Source of the DNA: Saprospiraceae bacterium
Lineage (GTDB): Bacteria > Bacteroidota > Bacteroidia > Chitinophagales > Saprospiraceae
Direction: 5' to 3'
Assembly (NCBI GenBank): GCA_022841745.1
Contig: JALHQW010000020.1
Span: forward strand, 54,405 to 118,404
Length of the DNA: 64,000 nucleotides
Positions 16,898 through 25,525 of the stretch are shown in pieces. The position numbers and the translations under genes are program-made. The notes below the pieces were generated by a model, which did no database searches, was not told where the DNA came from, and saw only the letters and a program-made list of their open reading frames with translations. The first letter of the stretch is position 1. Every line of letters starts with the position of its first letter.

Positions 16898-17446
16898 CTA
16901 CTCTTCTTCTTCTAAAGGCTTGATGAAAAGTTCTCTTGGTAGAATAGTTTCCTCAAACTTGCCGCTTAGTTCATTGTACCATTTACACTTTAAAAGGTAT
17001 TCAGGGCGAATGATATTTGGATTACCAAATTTTGACAATTCTTTGTTTTTAAGAACGTCAACAAGAACCATCTTGAGCGATTTCATTTCCAATTTGGATG
17101 GTTTTTGTAAAACAAAAGGAAAAGAGACGGTCATGCCAAATTCTTCCTCATAAGAATCAAAATCAGAAAAGAGGTACGGTATTTCACCTTCGAATTCTTC
17201 TAACTCGTCTTCAAAAAATACTGCTTCTTGGAAGCCAGTAGATTTGTTACTTATGTGAAACCATAACATTTTGAATTTTATGACTGGGTAGTCTTTATCG
17301 AATTTAAGAAACCCAGTAGTTTCATTGCAGATGTTTCTATCTATTTCTTGCCCTGAAACCTCTACTACAAACAAAAGCGGGCTGTTGTCAATTCCACTAA
17401 GTTTGTATGCTTTTCCAAGATAGCTATTGAGTTCGTCTTTATCCAT
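16898..17446 (-). CDS. Hypothetical acidic protein
   Basis: 182 residues, rich in Asp/Glu (FFEDELEEFEGEIPYLFSDFDSYEEEF; tail PLEEEE), with no signal or membrane segment. The AT-rich composition resembles the neighbouring reverse-transcriptase gene and differs from the GC-rich coding to the left. The two genes are divergent, with about 330 bases between them. I recognise no family. It could be an accessory factor of the reverse-transcriptase locus, but nothing in the sequence proves that. Confidence 0.5.
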   Translation of the reverse strand: MDKDELNSYLGKAYKLSGIDNSPLLFVVEVSGQEIDRNICNETTGFLKFDKDYPVIKFKMLWFHISNKSTGFQEAVFFEDELEEFEGEIPYLFSDFDSYEEEFGMTVSFPFVLQKPSKLEMKSLKMVLVDVLKNKELSKFGNPNIIRPEYLLKCKWYNELSGKFEETILPRELFIKPLEEEE

Positions 17447-17677
17447 TTCTTTAATGTATTACTTTTACCCTGCCGCAGCACAGACAATGGTCTGCTTTTG
17501 CGATTGGTACGGGCTAATGTGCTGATTTTCAGCCAGCTAATTCAGTTAGTGAATTAGGTTTTGAAACAAGTGTTTCTGAGATTTTCTTGTAGCGCAGCCA
17601 AATCTGAATTTGACTGAACCCAAGAAAGACCTCAAAGAGAATGCAATTTTAAGTATTCTTTTCATTTCTAATACAAA

Positions 17678-17777
17678 AAGTGGAGGCTCGTGAAAACGGG
17701 CGACAGCCCTAACGCCGATGGTGTGTACGCAAGAGCAATATGACATTCCACGCATTGCCAAGTGCTGCGGCTTTTTT
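17678..17777 (+). ncRNA. Candidate structured RNA upstream of reverse transcriptase
   Basis: The 100 bases before the reverse transcriptase can fold. GTGGA (17680-17684) pairs with TCCAC (17747-17751) as a closing stem, and GGGC-GACA-GCCC (17698-17709) forms an inner hairpin. GCATT-GCCA-AGTGC (17752-17765) is a small hairpin followed by a T6 run at 17772-17777. Antiviral reverse transcriptases and retrons often carry a template RNA in this position. The start at 17781 would leave this segment non-coding. The structure was drawn by eye and is tentative. Confidence 0.3.
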
Positions 17778-17780
17778 ATC

Positions 17781-19322
17781 ATGAAAGCGAAACAAGATTG
17801 GTTCAAACGAAAAGGCTATCTGCACATCACTCCCAAGCTCGACCCGAAAGAGAATGGTCGCCTCCGTAAGTTCATCACCACTCCAGCTTACATTTCTCGT
17901 CACGCCTTCTTTCCGCTGATGTTTCGTTCCCTTTCTTTTCGGCGCTATAAAAAGATAGCGGATGAAAACGGCGACCACTACAGAAGTCATGTGGATGGTG
18001 ATGGCAAGTCAACCCGAAAAAAGCGCCCTATTCATTATGCCACGCATGTTGATGCAGCCATTTACTCCTACTACGCCGAGCAGTTGTCAAAACAATACGA
18101 GCAGTTGCTATCACAAGAGGCAGCATTGAGCTGTTGCATTGCTGCTTATCGTAGAATCCCCATTGGTGATGGGACAGAACGCTGCAAATCCAATATTGAC
18201 TTTGCCAAAGAAGTCTTTGACGAAATCAAGCAGAGGGGCAATTGCGTAGCAATGGCTTTCGACATAGAGAGTTTTTTCAGCAACCTTGACCATGATTTGC
18301 TCAAGCAGGCTTGGCAATGTGTTCTGAATATTGAAAGATTGCCAGCCGACCACTTCAATGTCTTCCGCTCAGTCACCAAATTCTCCTACATTCGATATGA
18401 TGACTTGCGGGCAGGTCAAACTAAACGTTCTGGTTTGGATGAAAGGAGGCTCGCAAAATTGCGTCAAAAAGGAATTGAGGCTTTTTTTGAAAATGCTGCT
18501 GAGTTTCGACAAGCTGTCCGTGAAGGGAGTATCAGGGTCTTCAAAAACCAACGCCACGATGAAGCGGAACCGGGCAAAAGAAAAGTCAGGGGCATCCCGC
18601 AAGGTTTACCAATCAGCGCTGTTCTCGCTAATATCTACTTGCTGGAATTTGACAAAGCCCTGTTAGAAGAAGTGGTCAAAAAGCGTGGCGGTTTTTACTG
18701 CCGTTACTCTGATGACATCGTCGTCGTCTGTTCCGAGAATGAATACAAAGCAGTAAAATCCTTTGTCGAAAGCCAAATACAGCAATCTCTTTTGAGTATT
18801 TCTGCCTCAAAAACTGAGGTGTCGGTTTTCAGACATGTTAGTGAGAAATTGGTTGTACATCAGGTTGCCCAAAACGGTTCATTACGTCAAAATGTGCCTT
18901 TCACCTATCTCGGATTTGATTTTTATGGTGACAAAGCATTGATAAAAAGCGCCAACCTCGCCAAGTTTTACCGCCGTATGCTTCAAGGGGTGAAAAAGGC
19001 TCATCAACGACGCTTAAAAGTACAGGAAAAACAAAGGTTATTTGAATTGCCACCATTTTTTCTTAAACGGCTATTGAAGCAATTTTCACCAGCAGGAAGC
19101 AACCCTGGGAAGGCTATTGTCCAAAGAACTGTTTGGCGCAAAAATGAATTTGGCGTTTTTTCACCTGTTCAAAAAGATGCCTATCGAAAGCGACATGGCA
19201 ACTTCTTCACTTACGCCCACAAAGCAGCCAATACGATGCAGCAAGAAGGTATTAAGCACCAGATGAGAGGATGGAGAAGTATTCTTTTTTCTGCCATTCG
19301 AAGAGTATCCAATTTACAATAA
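17781..19322 (+). CDS. Solitary reverse transcriptase, probable antiviral (DRT/UG-Abi type)
   Basis: 513 residues from the ATG at 17781; an ATG 21 codons earlier is possible but less protein-like. Motif A is FDIESFF (D161), the fingers/palm transition is RGIPQGLPISAVLANIYL, and the catalytic box is YSDD (Y309-D312), an unusual variant of YADD. There is no maturase X/HNH region as in group II introns, and no DGR-type variable or template repeat was seen nearby. The QGLPIS motif and the N-terminal YAEQL...LSCCIAAYRRIPIG block recall the unknown-group/Abi-like reverse transcriptases that act in phage defence. The exact class cannot be settled by eye. The C-terminal about 150 residues are basic and helical. 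Confidence 0.75.
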   Translation: MKAKQDWFKRKGYLHITPKLDPKENGRLRKFITTPAYISRHAFFPLMFRSLSFRRYKKIADENGDHYRSHVDGDGKSTRKKRPIHYATHVDAAIYSYYAEQLSKQYEQLLSQEAALSCCIAAYRRIPIGDGTERCKSNIDFAKEVFDEIKQRGNCVAMAFDIESFFSNLDHDLLKQAWQCVLNIERLPADHFNVFRSVTKFSYIRYDDLRAGQTKRSGLDERRLAKLRQKGIEAFFENAAEFRQAVREGSIRVFKNQRHDEAEPGKRKVRGIPQGLPISAVLANIYLLEFDKALLEEVVKKRGGFYCRYSDDIVVVCSENEYKAVKSFVESQIQQSLLSISASKTEVSVFRHVSEKLVVHQVAQNGSLRQNVPFTYLGFDFYGDKALIKSANLAKFYRRMLQGVKKAHQRRLKVQEKQRLFELPPFFLKRLLKQFSPAGSNPGKAIVQRTVWRKNEFGVFSPVQKDAYRKRHGNFFTYAHKAANTMQQEGIKHQMRGWRSILFSAIRRVSNLQ

Positions 19323-19407
19323 ATTATCCAAAGCCCAGGTTCAGATAAGGTCTTTGGCTTGAACACAAGTTCAAAATCAACTACACCAGTACCCACGACT
19401 GGCCTTT

Positions 19408-19908
19408 TCACACCTGCCGCCGCAGGTGCTTCAATATCCTTTCTGCCCGGTGGATAAGTTCCAGTTCCTTGTTGTAGCCTGCCAATTGGAGCAGGGCTTT
19501 CTCTATGGGTTCTGTGGCTTCATAACGGTTGGCACCTTCCCGTTGGTTCTTGGAAAACCAACCGACAGCGTTGACGGTCGTTCCAGCAATCTTGGCGGCT
19601 TGTTCGAGGTAGCCCGTGGGCAGTAGGCGTTGTTCAATGAGTTCGGCAACGCTGAGGTGGGAAAAGTTGAGCGGCTTGGGGCGGGTGGCTATGACGCTGG
19701 TCATCTCCTCCGCACGGCTGATGAGGGCTTCTTGGGTCTCGATGGCGGCGCTCTGCCCCTTCAAGGCTGCACGAATAGAAGTCAGTGCCAAACCCGTCTC
19801 CTCCGCAAACTTGGTGGTGAAGCCAAAGGGAAAGATGCCAGCTTTGTTCAACTGGGCCAACAGGGAACGGAGCGTTTCGGCGTTCAGGGAGGAGTATTGC
19901 TTTTTCAT
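19408..19908 (-). CDS. Hypothetical, probable DNA-binding protein
   Basis: 166 residues from the ATG at 19908 (MKKQYSSLNAETLRSLLAQL). Two helix-turn-helix-like segments can be seen: FAEETGLALTSIRAALKGQS near the N-terminus and AAKIAGTTVNAVGWFSKNQ in the middle. A charged helical tail follows (IHRAERILKHLRRQ). No family is recognised. It is the last gene of a short minus-strand group with the KilA-N gene upstream (20135-20974), separated by a palindrome at 20067-20088. It may be a regulator or partitioning accessory; confidence in the function is low. Confidence 0.5.
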   Translation of the reverse strand: MKKQYSSLNAETLRSLLAQLNKAGIFPFGFTTKFAEETGLALTSIRAALKGQSAAIETQEALISRAEEMTSVIATRPKPLNFSHLSVAELIEQRLLPTGYLEQAAKIAGTTVNAVGWFSKNQREGANRYEATEPIEKALLQLAGYNKELELIHRAERILKHLRRQV

Positions 19909-20066
19909 GGCGTTTGTTTGCGCAAAAGAACAAAGAAAAAGGCCAGGTTGCAAATTTGTGGCGAGAATACCGCCCGATACGGACGTTGTCAAACCATGCA
20001 AAATTCCGCACGGTTAATGGAGACAGTCAAAACCAAACCTGTCCGGTTGGTCGGTCTGTCAACTGA

Positions 20067-20088
20067 AATCCCTCGAAATCGAGAGGTT
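20067..20088. terminator. Inverted repeat 3' of KilA-N gene
   Basis: CTCGA (20072-20076) pairs with TCGAG (20079-20083), and the stem extends with one mismatch into flanking A/T. The same CCTC/GAGAGG core appears in the 40-bp palindrome behind the other KilA-N gene (44090-44129). It is probably a terminator shared by the two paralogous loci. Confidence 0.5.
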
Positions 20089-20134
20089 AAAATACCGTTT
20101 TAAGGCTTGATAAAAGTTCGTCAAATCTTCACCC

Positions 20135-20974
20135 CTACCCTTTCTTCCCTGGCAATCCCTTCAAAGTTGGCAAATTGGCAAGTATCTGCATCTGGTAAAC
20201 GGCAATTTCGTTCAGCTTGGCCGCCCGTTCGTCCTGGCTCAACCCTTCCCGGATGAGTTCGGCGTTAATGGCTTCGAGGTTGGCAAGGATGATGAGCTGT
20301 TCTGGCGAGGCATGGTCACGCATGTTGCCCTTCCCCTCCGGGTTGGCCACTTTCCATTGATGGGCGGTCATGCCGAAAACGGCAACATTTAACACGTCTG
20401 CTTCGCTGGCGAAGTAGAAACCTTCACGCCGGGAGTGCCAGTCAATTAGCGGCACCAGGTTGTTGCGCACGGCATCGGTGTGAAGGTGGTAGTTGACCTT
20501 GGTGAGCAGGCGACGGACGTCCCAATGCAGGGCATCCCGGCGCTCCTCTTGCAAACGCTGGAACTCTTTGATGAGGTAAATCTGGAAGGTCGGACTGAGC
20601 CAATAGCAGAACTGGATGGCAATGTCCTTGTGCGCAAAAGTGCCACCATAGCGCCCAGGCTTTGCGAGGATGCCAATGGCATTGGTCTCTTCCAGCCATT
20701 TTTTCACAGAAAGTCGGAAGGCGTTGCTCGTCAGGTTCATTCTAATCCTGTCATATCCGACAGGATTAAAACCGGTGTTATGCAGCAGCTCCCAAGCGCC
20801 GAGAAACTCGACCGTATTGCCGAGCCGCAGCCAGTTGAGGATGAAGTAGTCGGAATTGCGCTGTTCTTCATTGTCCACAAAACCTTTGGCTATGTCGGTC
20901 AGCGAGACATAATCCGCTTCGTTTTGGCTGAAGATGGTGATGGCAGTTCCCTTGACGTTGAGGGTACTTTTCAT
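20135..20974 (-). CDS. KilA-N domain protein
   Basis: 279 residues. The N-terminal two thirds are a KilA-N/APSES-type domain: DYVSLTDIAKGF, then NWLRLGNTVEFLGAWE, SVKKWLEETNAIGILAKPGRYGGTFAHKDIA and FCYWLSPTFQIYLIKEFQRL. These proteins bind DNA and are common on phages, plasmids and large DNA viruses. The C-terminal about 110 residues (LTKVNYHLHTDAVR..., ASPEQLIILANLEAINAELI) form the partner domain often seen with KilA-N in Bacteroidota. A diverged paralogue with the same layout is at 43231-44079 in the replication region. Inverted repeats upstream (20999-21059) are possible autoregulatory sites. Confidence 0.8.
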   Translation of the reverse strand: MKSTLNVKGTAITIFSQNEADYVSLTDIAKGFVDNEEQRNSDYFILNWLRLGNTVEFLGAWELLHNTGFNPVGYDRIRMNLTSNAFRLSVKKWLEETNAIGILAKPGRYGGTFAHKDIAIQFCYWLSPTFQIYLIKEFQRLQEERRDALHWDVRRLLTKVNYHLHTDAVRNNLVPLIDWHSRREGFYFASEADVLNVAVFGMTAHQWKVANPEGKGNMRDHASPEQLIILANLEAINAELIREGLSQDERAAKLNEIAVYQMQILANLPTLKGLPGKKG

Positions 20975-20998
20975 AAACCAATCAAGTGTTTGCTTTTT

Positions 20999-21059
20999 AA
21001 TTCCTCCGAATTACTTGCGTGAATCTTCGATTTCGGGGGAATTAGAATCGGTTCGATTC
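20999..21059 (-). promoter_or_regulatory. Inverted repeats upstream of KilA-N gene
   Basis: AATTCCTCCGA (20999-21009) faces TCGGGGGAATT (21033-21043; one wobble). GAATCG-GTT-CGATTC (21045-21059) is perfect. Both lie within 90 bases upstream of the minus-strand KilA-N start and could be operators. Confidence 0.35.
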
Positions 21060-21067
21060 AAAAAACA

Positions 21068-21095
21068 CAGGCAAAACTACAAGTAGTTTTGCCTG
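21068..21095 (-). terminator. Rho-independent terminator
   Basis: A perfect 13-bp stem CAGGCAAAACTAC/GTAGTTTTGCCTG, followed on the minus strand by a T-run (opposite 21061-21065), lies just 3' of the gene ending at 21115. Confidence 0.8.
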
Positions 21096-21114
21096 CATCT
21101 AAACACAAATGTAG

Positions 21115-21522
21115 CTACCGCATTTCAACCGCCGACATTTGAAGGCTTTGAAAATTCAGCTTCCGCCACCAACACAGCTTCAAGAAAAACGGGGAGGCAT
21201 CGAGGGCGCAAGGCATGAACCCTTCCGGCAATTGAACCAGTCCTGACATCGGCACGTCGAATTCATAGGCACACTCCGCCGGATACCCACAGTTGAGGGA
21301 CTCATAAACGGCAATGGAGACAATGCCCGTGAATGCTCCGCTCAATGGCGTAACGGTCATCGTCTCCGCCTGCGGGTCAATGACGGCTTGGAACATGCCG
21401 GGGTAGGAAAACGCCCAATTGAAGGACATGAAGTAGGAGCATTGGCACTTGTGCGGCTGCACCTGTGCGAATGCCGAAAATGCGAGCAGGGCAAACCCTG
21501 CGAGGGAGAGTGGTCTTTTCAT
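21115..21522 (-). CDS. Small secreted Cys-containing protein
   Basis: 135 residues from the ATG at 21522 with a clear signal peptide (MKRPLSLAGFALLAFSAFAQ). The mature part is beta-rich with several cysteines (CQCSYFMSFNWAF, CGYPAECAYEF, MPCALD), suggesting disulfides outside the cytoplasm. In size, style and promoter it resembles the secreted proteins at 44185-44643 and 44766-45200. All three start within a few bases of a TTTGTGC element, so mRNAs may be nearly leaderless. The function is unknown. Confidence 0.6.
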   Translation of the reverse strand: MKRPLSLAGFALLAFSAFAQVQPHKCQCSYFMSFNWAFSYPGMFQAVIDPQAETMTVTPLSGAFTGIVSIAVYESLNCGYPAECAYEFDVPMSGLVQLPEGFMPCALDASPFFLKLCWWRKLNFQSLQMSAVEMR

Positions 21523-21566
21523 ATAGCACAAATTTTGAGTTTACAGTTTGACAGAGGGCAGTCAGG

Positions 21567-21785
21567 TCAGGTCCTTACAGGATGACAAAAAGCGGGACTG
21601 CCAACTGTCCTTCGTTCCCAGAAGATGGTCTGTTCGACCCGGATGTTGTGGCCAGTGGATTCGTGGTGGGCGATGGCGTCGTAGGCGGCGTTGCTGCCTT
21701 GCCATCGGGCTTTGCAGTCCTTGCAGTAGCCAATGGTGGATACCCCGACATCCCGCCGGGGCGCTGTAGAGGCGGGTTGGTTCAT
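21567..21785 (-). CDS. Small zinc-finger-like protein
   Basis: 72 residues. The segment YCKDCKARWQGSNAAYDAIAHHESTGHNIRV has C-x2-C then H-H-x4-H spacing, as in small bacterial C2H2-like zinc domains with a preceding W. The start at 21785 lies immediately downstream of the promoter-like AACTATTCTGTGCTATG. It lies upstream of the secreted protein on the same strand. It probably binds zinc; the role is unknown. Confidence 0.5.
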   Translation of the reverse strand: MNQPASTAPRRDVGVSTIGYCKDCKARWQGSNAAYDAIAHHESTGHNIRVEQTIFWERRTVGSPAFCHPVRT

Positions 21786-21887
21786 AGCACAGAATAGTTT
21801 GATGATGACTTAAGGTATAAAGTTAATGGTTGTTTAGGAATGTTACAATCAGGTCAATTTCAGGTAAAGAGAAAAAAAATAAAAATG

Positions 21888-21921
21888 GAGTTGACTAACA
21901 ACTCAACATTTTTTATCTTTG
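21888..21921 (+). promoter_or_regulatory. Promoter and operator of the Argonaute operon
   Basis: TTG at 21891 and TATCTTTG at 21914-21921 match the Bacteroidota -33/-7 consensus. A perfect inverted repeat GAGTT-N7-AACTC (21888-21904) covers the -33 element and is a likely site for the Xre regulator encoded just downstream. Confidence 0.65.
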
Positions 21922-21943
21922 CTCCAGAAATCAAACCACCACC

Positions 21944-22285
21944 ATGAAAGAAACTTTTGGAAAGCTACTTAAAGACTTGCGTCGGGAAAAAAATGTCAGC
22001 CAACGCGAGTTGGCTGAAAAGATAGGTGTTGACTTTTCATACATCAGCAAAGTTGAAAATGATCGCCTGCCGCCACCTGCCGCCGAGACTACTATGAAAA
22101 TTGCCAGGGTACTTGGTATTCCGGTCGAAGAACTGCTATCACATGGCAACAAGCTGCCTTTGGATTTAAAAGATATGTTGGGTTCAAATGCTGCTGCTTT
22201 GAAGTTCATGAACGCAGCGAGGGATATGCAGTTATCAAAAGATGAATGGGGGCTGTTGACGGAAAATTTAAAAAGACTCAGATGA
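21944..22285 (+). CDS. Xre-family transcriptional regulator
   Basis: 113 residues with a canonical Cro/C1 helix-turn-helix (LRREKNVSQRELAEKIGVDFSYISKVENDRLPPPAAETTMKIARVLGI, about residues 10-60). It is the first gene of the operon and its stop overlaps the nuclease start (ATGA). The palindrome over its own promoter suggests autorepression, which would keep the operon quiet until needed. A toxin-antitoxin-like control of the nuclease and Argonaute is possible but not shown. Confidence 0.85.
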   Translation: MKETFGKLLKDLRREKNVSQRELAEKIGVDFSYISKVENDRLPPPAAETTMKIARVLGIPVEELLSHGNKLPLDLKDMLGSNAAALKFMNAARDMQLSKDEWGLLTENLKRLR

Positions 22286-23259
22286 AAGGTCGCAGCAAAC
22301 AAATGGACTTGTTTGGCGGCACTCTCTTCGAGGAAGAGCTGCCACCAAAAAAGATAGCACAAACCCCTACCCCATCCGTAGAGTGGTCCTTTTCAAGGAG
22401 GGGTACGTTGGAGACCTGCCCCCGCAAATACTACTACCAGTATTACGGTGGGAAACAGGAGAAACGCGGCTCGCCAAAAGAATTGGACAGCATCCGTTTT
22501 ATGAAAATGCTGTCCAACCAGCATTTGGTGAGCGGCAAAATTGTCCATTCGCTTATTCGCCTTTTTCTAACGAAAGCTCAAGAAGGGACAATTTACCCGT
22601 TGGATTTTTTGAAGAAAATGGCGAGAGAGAGTGTTACCAATTCAATTGTTTATACTGAGAACTACCAGCAGGGTGATGAGAAAAAAAATCCATACCTACA
22701 CCTGCTACAAGAGGTGTTCGAAGAACGTGAAAACTACGAAGTAACCTATCAGGAGGTTATAGACAAGACCTCAACACTGCTTGAGAATTTCTATCAATCT
22801 GAGGTTTTCAAGCCTTTTGTCGAAGCTGGCAAAAAGCCTGGTGCATTCGCTGAAAAAAAGTTCAAGCTGCCACTCGATGACCACACAAAAGTTTCCGGCG
22901 AGGCCGACCTTGCCTTTTGGCAGGATGGCCATTTCCTGATTTGCGACTGGAAAACCGGGAAGGTGGACGATGGGGATGATTCCATGCAATTATTAACCTA
23001 TACCTGGTGGGCGATGGACACCCAAAATGTCCCTTTGGATAAGGTCAAGCTTTACAAAGCCTACCTGTTCGAAAATGAGGTCAAGGAGTTTAGGCTTTCC
23101 GAGCGGGAATTTTACATGAACAAAATAGCCATCCGTCAAAGCGCCGATGTGATGCTGGAAATGGCGGAGTTTGGGGAAGAAGGTGATTGGTCAGCCTTCA
23201 CTCCCTGCAATCAACGAAAAATCTGCGCATTATGCCCTTTTCAAAAAATCTGTCAATGA
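22282..23259 (+). CDS. Cas4-like PD-(D/E)XK nuclease with Fe-S cysteines
   Basis: 325 residues, start ATG overlapping the regulator stop. RecB/Cas4-type nuclease motifs are complete: GEAD (D209), DWK (D222, K224) and QLLTY (Q236). C46 (TLETCPRKYYY) plus C315, C318 and C324 at the extreme C-terminus have the spacing that binds a 4Fe-4S cluster in Cas4/AddB-type nucleases. Near the N-terminus is QMDLF, which resembles a beta-clamp-binding motif. Its stop overlaps the Argonaute start (ATGA), so the two are translationally coupled, and it may make or process DNA guides or act as the effector. No CRISPR array is present. Confidence 0.8.
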   Translation: MKGRSKQMDLFGGTLFEEELPPKKIAQTPTPSVEWSFSRRGTLETCPRKYYYQYYGGKQEKRGSPKELDSIRFMKMLSNQHLVSGKIVHSLIRLFLTKAQEGTIYPLDFLKKMARESVTNSIVYTENYQQGDEKKNPYLHLLQEVFEERENYEVTYQEVIDKTSTLLENFYQSEVFKPFVEAGKKPGAFAEKKFKLPLDDHTKVSGEADLAFWQDGHFLICDWKTGKVDDGDDSMQLLTYTWWAMDTQNVPLDKVKLYKAYLFENEVKEFRLSEREFYMNKIAIRQSADVMLEMAEFGEEGDWSAFTPCNQRKICALCPFQKICQ

Positions 23260-25514
23260 ACATGGAAGTAAATATCAAACTTTTGGAGACAGGGAAACAC
23301 ACCTCCCAAGATGTCAGGGTAGTTCAGTTGAAAGGAGACCGATTGAACGATGAAGCAATCCAAAGGGTGTGCTCCAACCTTCGGAACATCTATGGGTTGG
23401 GAGCCATACCTTATCAACGGGATTCGGAAAACCAATCGCTGCTGGTGCTTTCTAAAAAATCGTTGCACGGCAGCAAACTGAAAGAAGGAAACTGGGTAGT
23501 GGAACTGGAAGACAACGAAGACTTCATCACCCTATCCTACCGAAATCTCAGTGACAGGAAGTGGCTCGCTGACTTGCTGATGACAGCCATGTATGCCCGG
23601 CTCGAAAAAGGCACACGCTTTTGGCGGATGGACACTCCAAAAATATGGTATGAAGAAACACCATTTAAAACCGATAGGGATATCAGCGCTTACCGCAGAT
23701 ACAGTGCCTCCAGCATGGATATTGAAGGAGAGGGCATCGGTATTTCAGTACATGTCGAGACTGCTTTTTTTACCAACCGTTCTGTGCAAGATTACTTTTC
23801 AAGCGGGCGTGAAGAGCGGTTTATGAAGCTCACCAGTAGGCAGGAGGGGTCGAAGGGAACTTTGTTGTACCGATTGGGTGAAAAACACCTGAAATGCTAT
23901 TTCGTAACCTATTGCCAAGGGGTCACCTGTGGCACTACCCAGCCCATGACTATTGAGGGAGAACGGTACGAAAACCTCTTTGATTACTATCGCCGCAAAT
24001 ATCCTTCCGTGCTGGTTACGCCCGAAGACAGGGTGGCCAAAGTGTCGTTTAGCGGGAGTATGTCAGATGCTGTTTCCGTTCCAGCAAACATGCTTTACGT
24101 AAGGGTGATGAATGATGCTTTGACGGGAGAGTTGAAACAGGTGGACAAAATCATCCCTTCCGAAAGAGCTGACTTAGAAGATATTTTTTGGCGGGAAGTC
24201 GGGGCAACTCCTTTTCAATATTCCACCTTGAAGGTTCAACGAGGTTACTGGAAACCAGACACAAACAAGCGTTTTCATATTTCATTGCCAACCGTGCTTT
24301 GCAATAAAGACAATCGTGTCGCTGCACCAGCGAAAGCCACACCCGATACCCACAATAATCATTTCAGGCAAGTTAAGCATACTTTTGACAACGTGGGATG
24401 CTATCATGTGCCACCCGGCATCTCCAGGGTAATTCATTTTGCCATCCCAGAACAAGTACCGGAGAAAATCCGGGAAAGGCTTGCTGATGACTTGTGCAAG
24501 AAGATTTCTTTCCTTACCGGAAAAGAAATTACCGCCGAAATACTGACCTATCGCTACAGCAAGCTTGAGGTTTTCGTGCCACTTAAATCCTTGCAATCAG
24601 GCATGGTGGTTTTTGTGATGAACGAAGAGCCAGAAGCGTACTATGAAGTAGAAAAAGAACTGAAACACTTGCCAATCAAAAGGATAGCCGATGTTACGCT
24701 GTTAACCCAATGGGAAAACATACAACATGGCAAAGAAAGGCGATGGAATTCCTTCATAGAGCTTTGTGCTTACGATGTCGTTGTCCAAATGCAATGCATC
24801 CCCTATCTACCTGACCTTACCACCTCTTATGATGGTATGCTGGTTATTGACGTTGGGGAAAAAGCCAAGTTCTTCGGGGTTTCCTTGATGATTAACAGAC
24901 AAGAAGGCAGAAAGGCAATACCCGTTTTTATTTCGAATACCCACCATAAGCCGGACAGCAAAGAGAAAGAACGCATAAATGCGAGACAACTCGAACGAAG
25001 AATCGTTGACACTTTTAATGAAGCTCGCATGAAGGCGCGGTTTGCAGCATTGCGCTCTGTACTGGTCGTTCGTGACGGAAAGCTGTGCGGGGATGAAAAT
25101 CAAGGCATAGAGGCTGCCCGACAATTTTTGATACAAGCGTGCGTACTTGCTCAGGACGCAAGATTTGACCTTATTGATTTGCACAAAACTTCGCAAAAGG
25201 AAATCCGTCTTTCGCAGTCGTGGAACGATGGCATTGGCAATGTCCTCGAAGGAACCGGAGTTATACTCGATAGCAAAACATTTGTACTTTCTACCACGGG
25301 GGCTGGGACGCTGCGCATAGGTACAGCTCATCCATTATTGGTTGAAGTAAAAAGCGGGAACGTACAGCTATTGGATGTGGCTGAATACCTCCACCAAGCG
25401 GCACAATTCAATTTTGGTAGCCCACAGGTTGCCCAAAGACTTCCGTTTCCCGTGAAGGAACTGGACGACAAACTCAAGACAAAGCAATTTCAACACATCC
25501 CAGTCAGGGGTTAA
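23256..25514 (+). CDS. Long prokaryotic Argonaute (PIWI-domain protein)
   Basis: 752 residues from the ATG that overlaps the nuclease stop. The PIWI domain fills the C-terminal third: MLVIDVGEKAKFFGVSL (D532), VVRDGKLCGDE (RDG, D607) and the typical Argonaute ending NFGSPQVAQRLPFPVKELDDKL. At least two of the DEDX catalytic positions are aspartate, and an acidic residue in KEKERI could supply the glutamate. Whether the protein slices therefore remains open. The N-terminal two thirds (N, PAZ-like, MID) are diverged; the segment FAIPEQVPEKIRERLADDLCKKI lies before MID. The length and associated nuclease suggest a long-A or long-B pAgo acting against plasmid or phage DNA. Confidence 0.8.
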   Translation: MNMEVNIKLLETGKHTSQDVRVVQLKGDRLNDEAIQRVCSNLRNIYGLGAIPYQRDSENQSLLVLSKKSLHGSKLKEGNWVVELEDNEDFITLSYRNLSDRKWLADLLMTAMYARLEKGTRFWRMDTPKIWYEETPFKTDRDISAYRRYSASSMDIEGEGIGISVHVETAFFTNRSVQDYFSSGREERFMKLTSRQEGSKGTLLYRLGEKHLKCYFVTYCQGVTCGTTQPMTIEGERYENLFDYYRRKYPSVLVTPEDRVAKVSFSGSMSDAVSVPANMLYVRVMNDALTGELKQVDKIIPSERADLEDIFWREVGATPFQYSTLKVQRGYWKPDTNKRFHISLPTVLCNKDNRVAAPAKATPDTHNNHFRQVKHTFDNVGCYHVPPGISRVIHFAIPEQVPEKIRERLADDLCKKISFLTGKEITAEILTYRYSKLEVFVPLKSLQSGMVVFVMNEEPEAYYEVEKELKHLPIKRIADVTLLTQWENIQHGKERRWNSFIELCAYDVVVQMQCIPYLPDLTTSYDGMLVIDVGEKAKFFGVSLMINRQEGRKAIPVFISNTHHKPDSKEKERINARQLERRIVDTFNEARMKARFAALRSVLVVRDGKLCGDENQGIEAARQFLIQACVLAQDARFDLIDLHKTSQKEIRLSQSWNDGIGNVLEGTGVILDSKTFVLSTTGAGTLRIGTAHPLLVEVKSGNVQLLDVAEYLHQAAQFNFGSPQVAQRLPFPVKELDDKLKTKQFQHIPVRG

Positions 25515-25525
25515 AAAATCGCATC

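Noticed and set aside
17718..19322. Diversity-generating retroelement
   Set aside because: No template/variable repeat pair or accessory protein was seen, and the enzyme has the QGLPIS motif instead of the DGR-type SQ motif.
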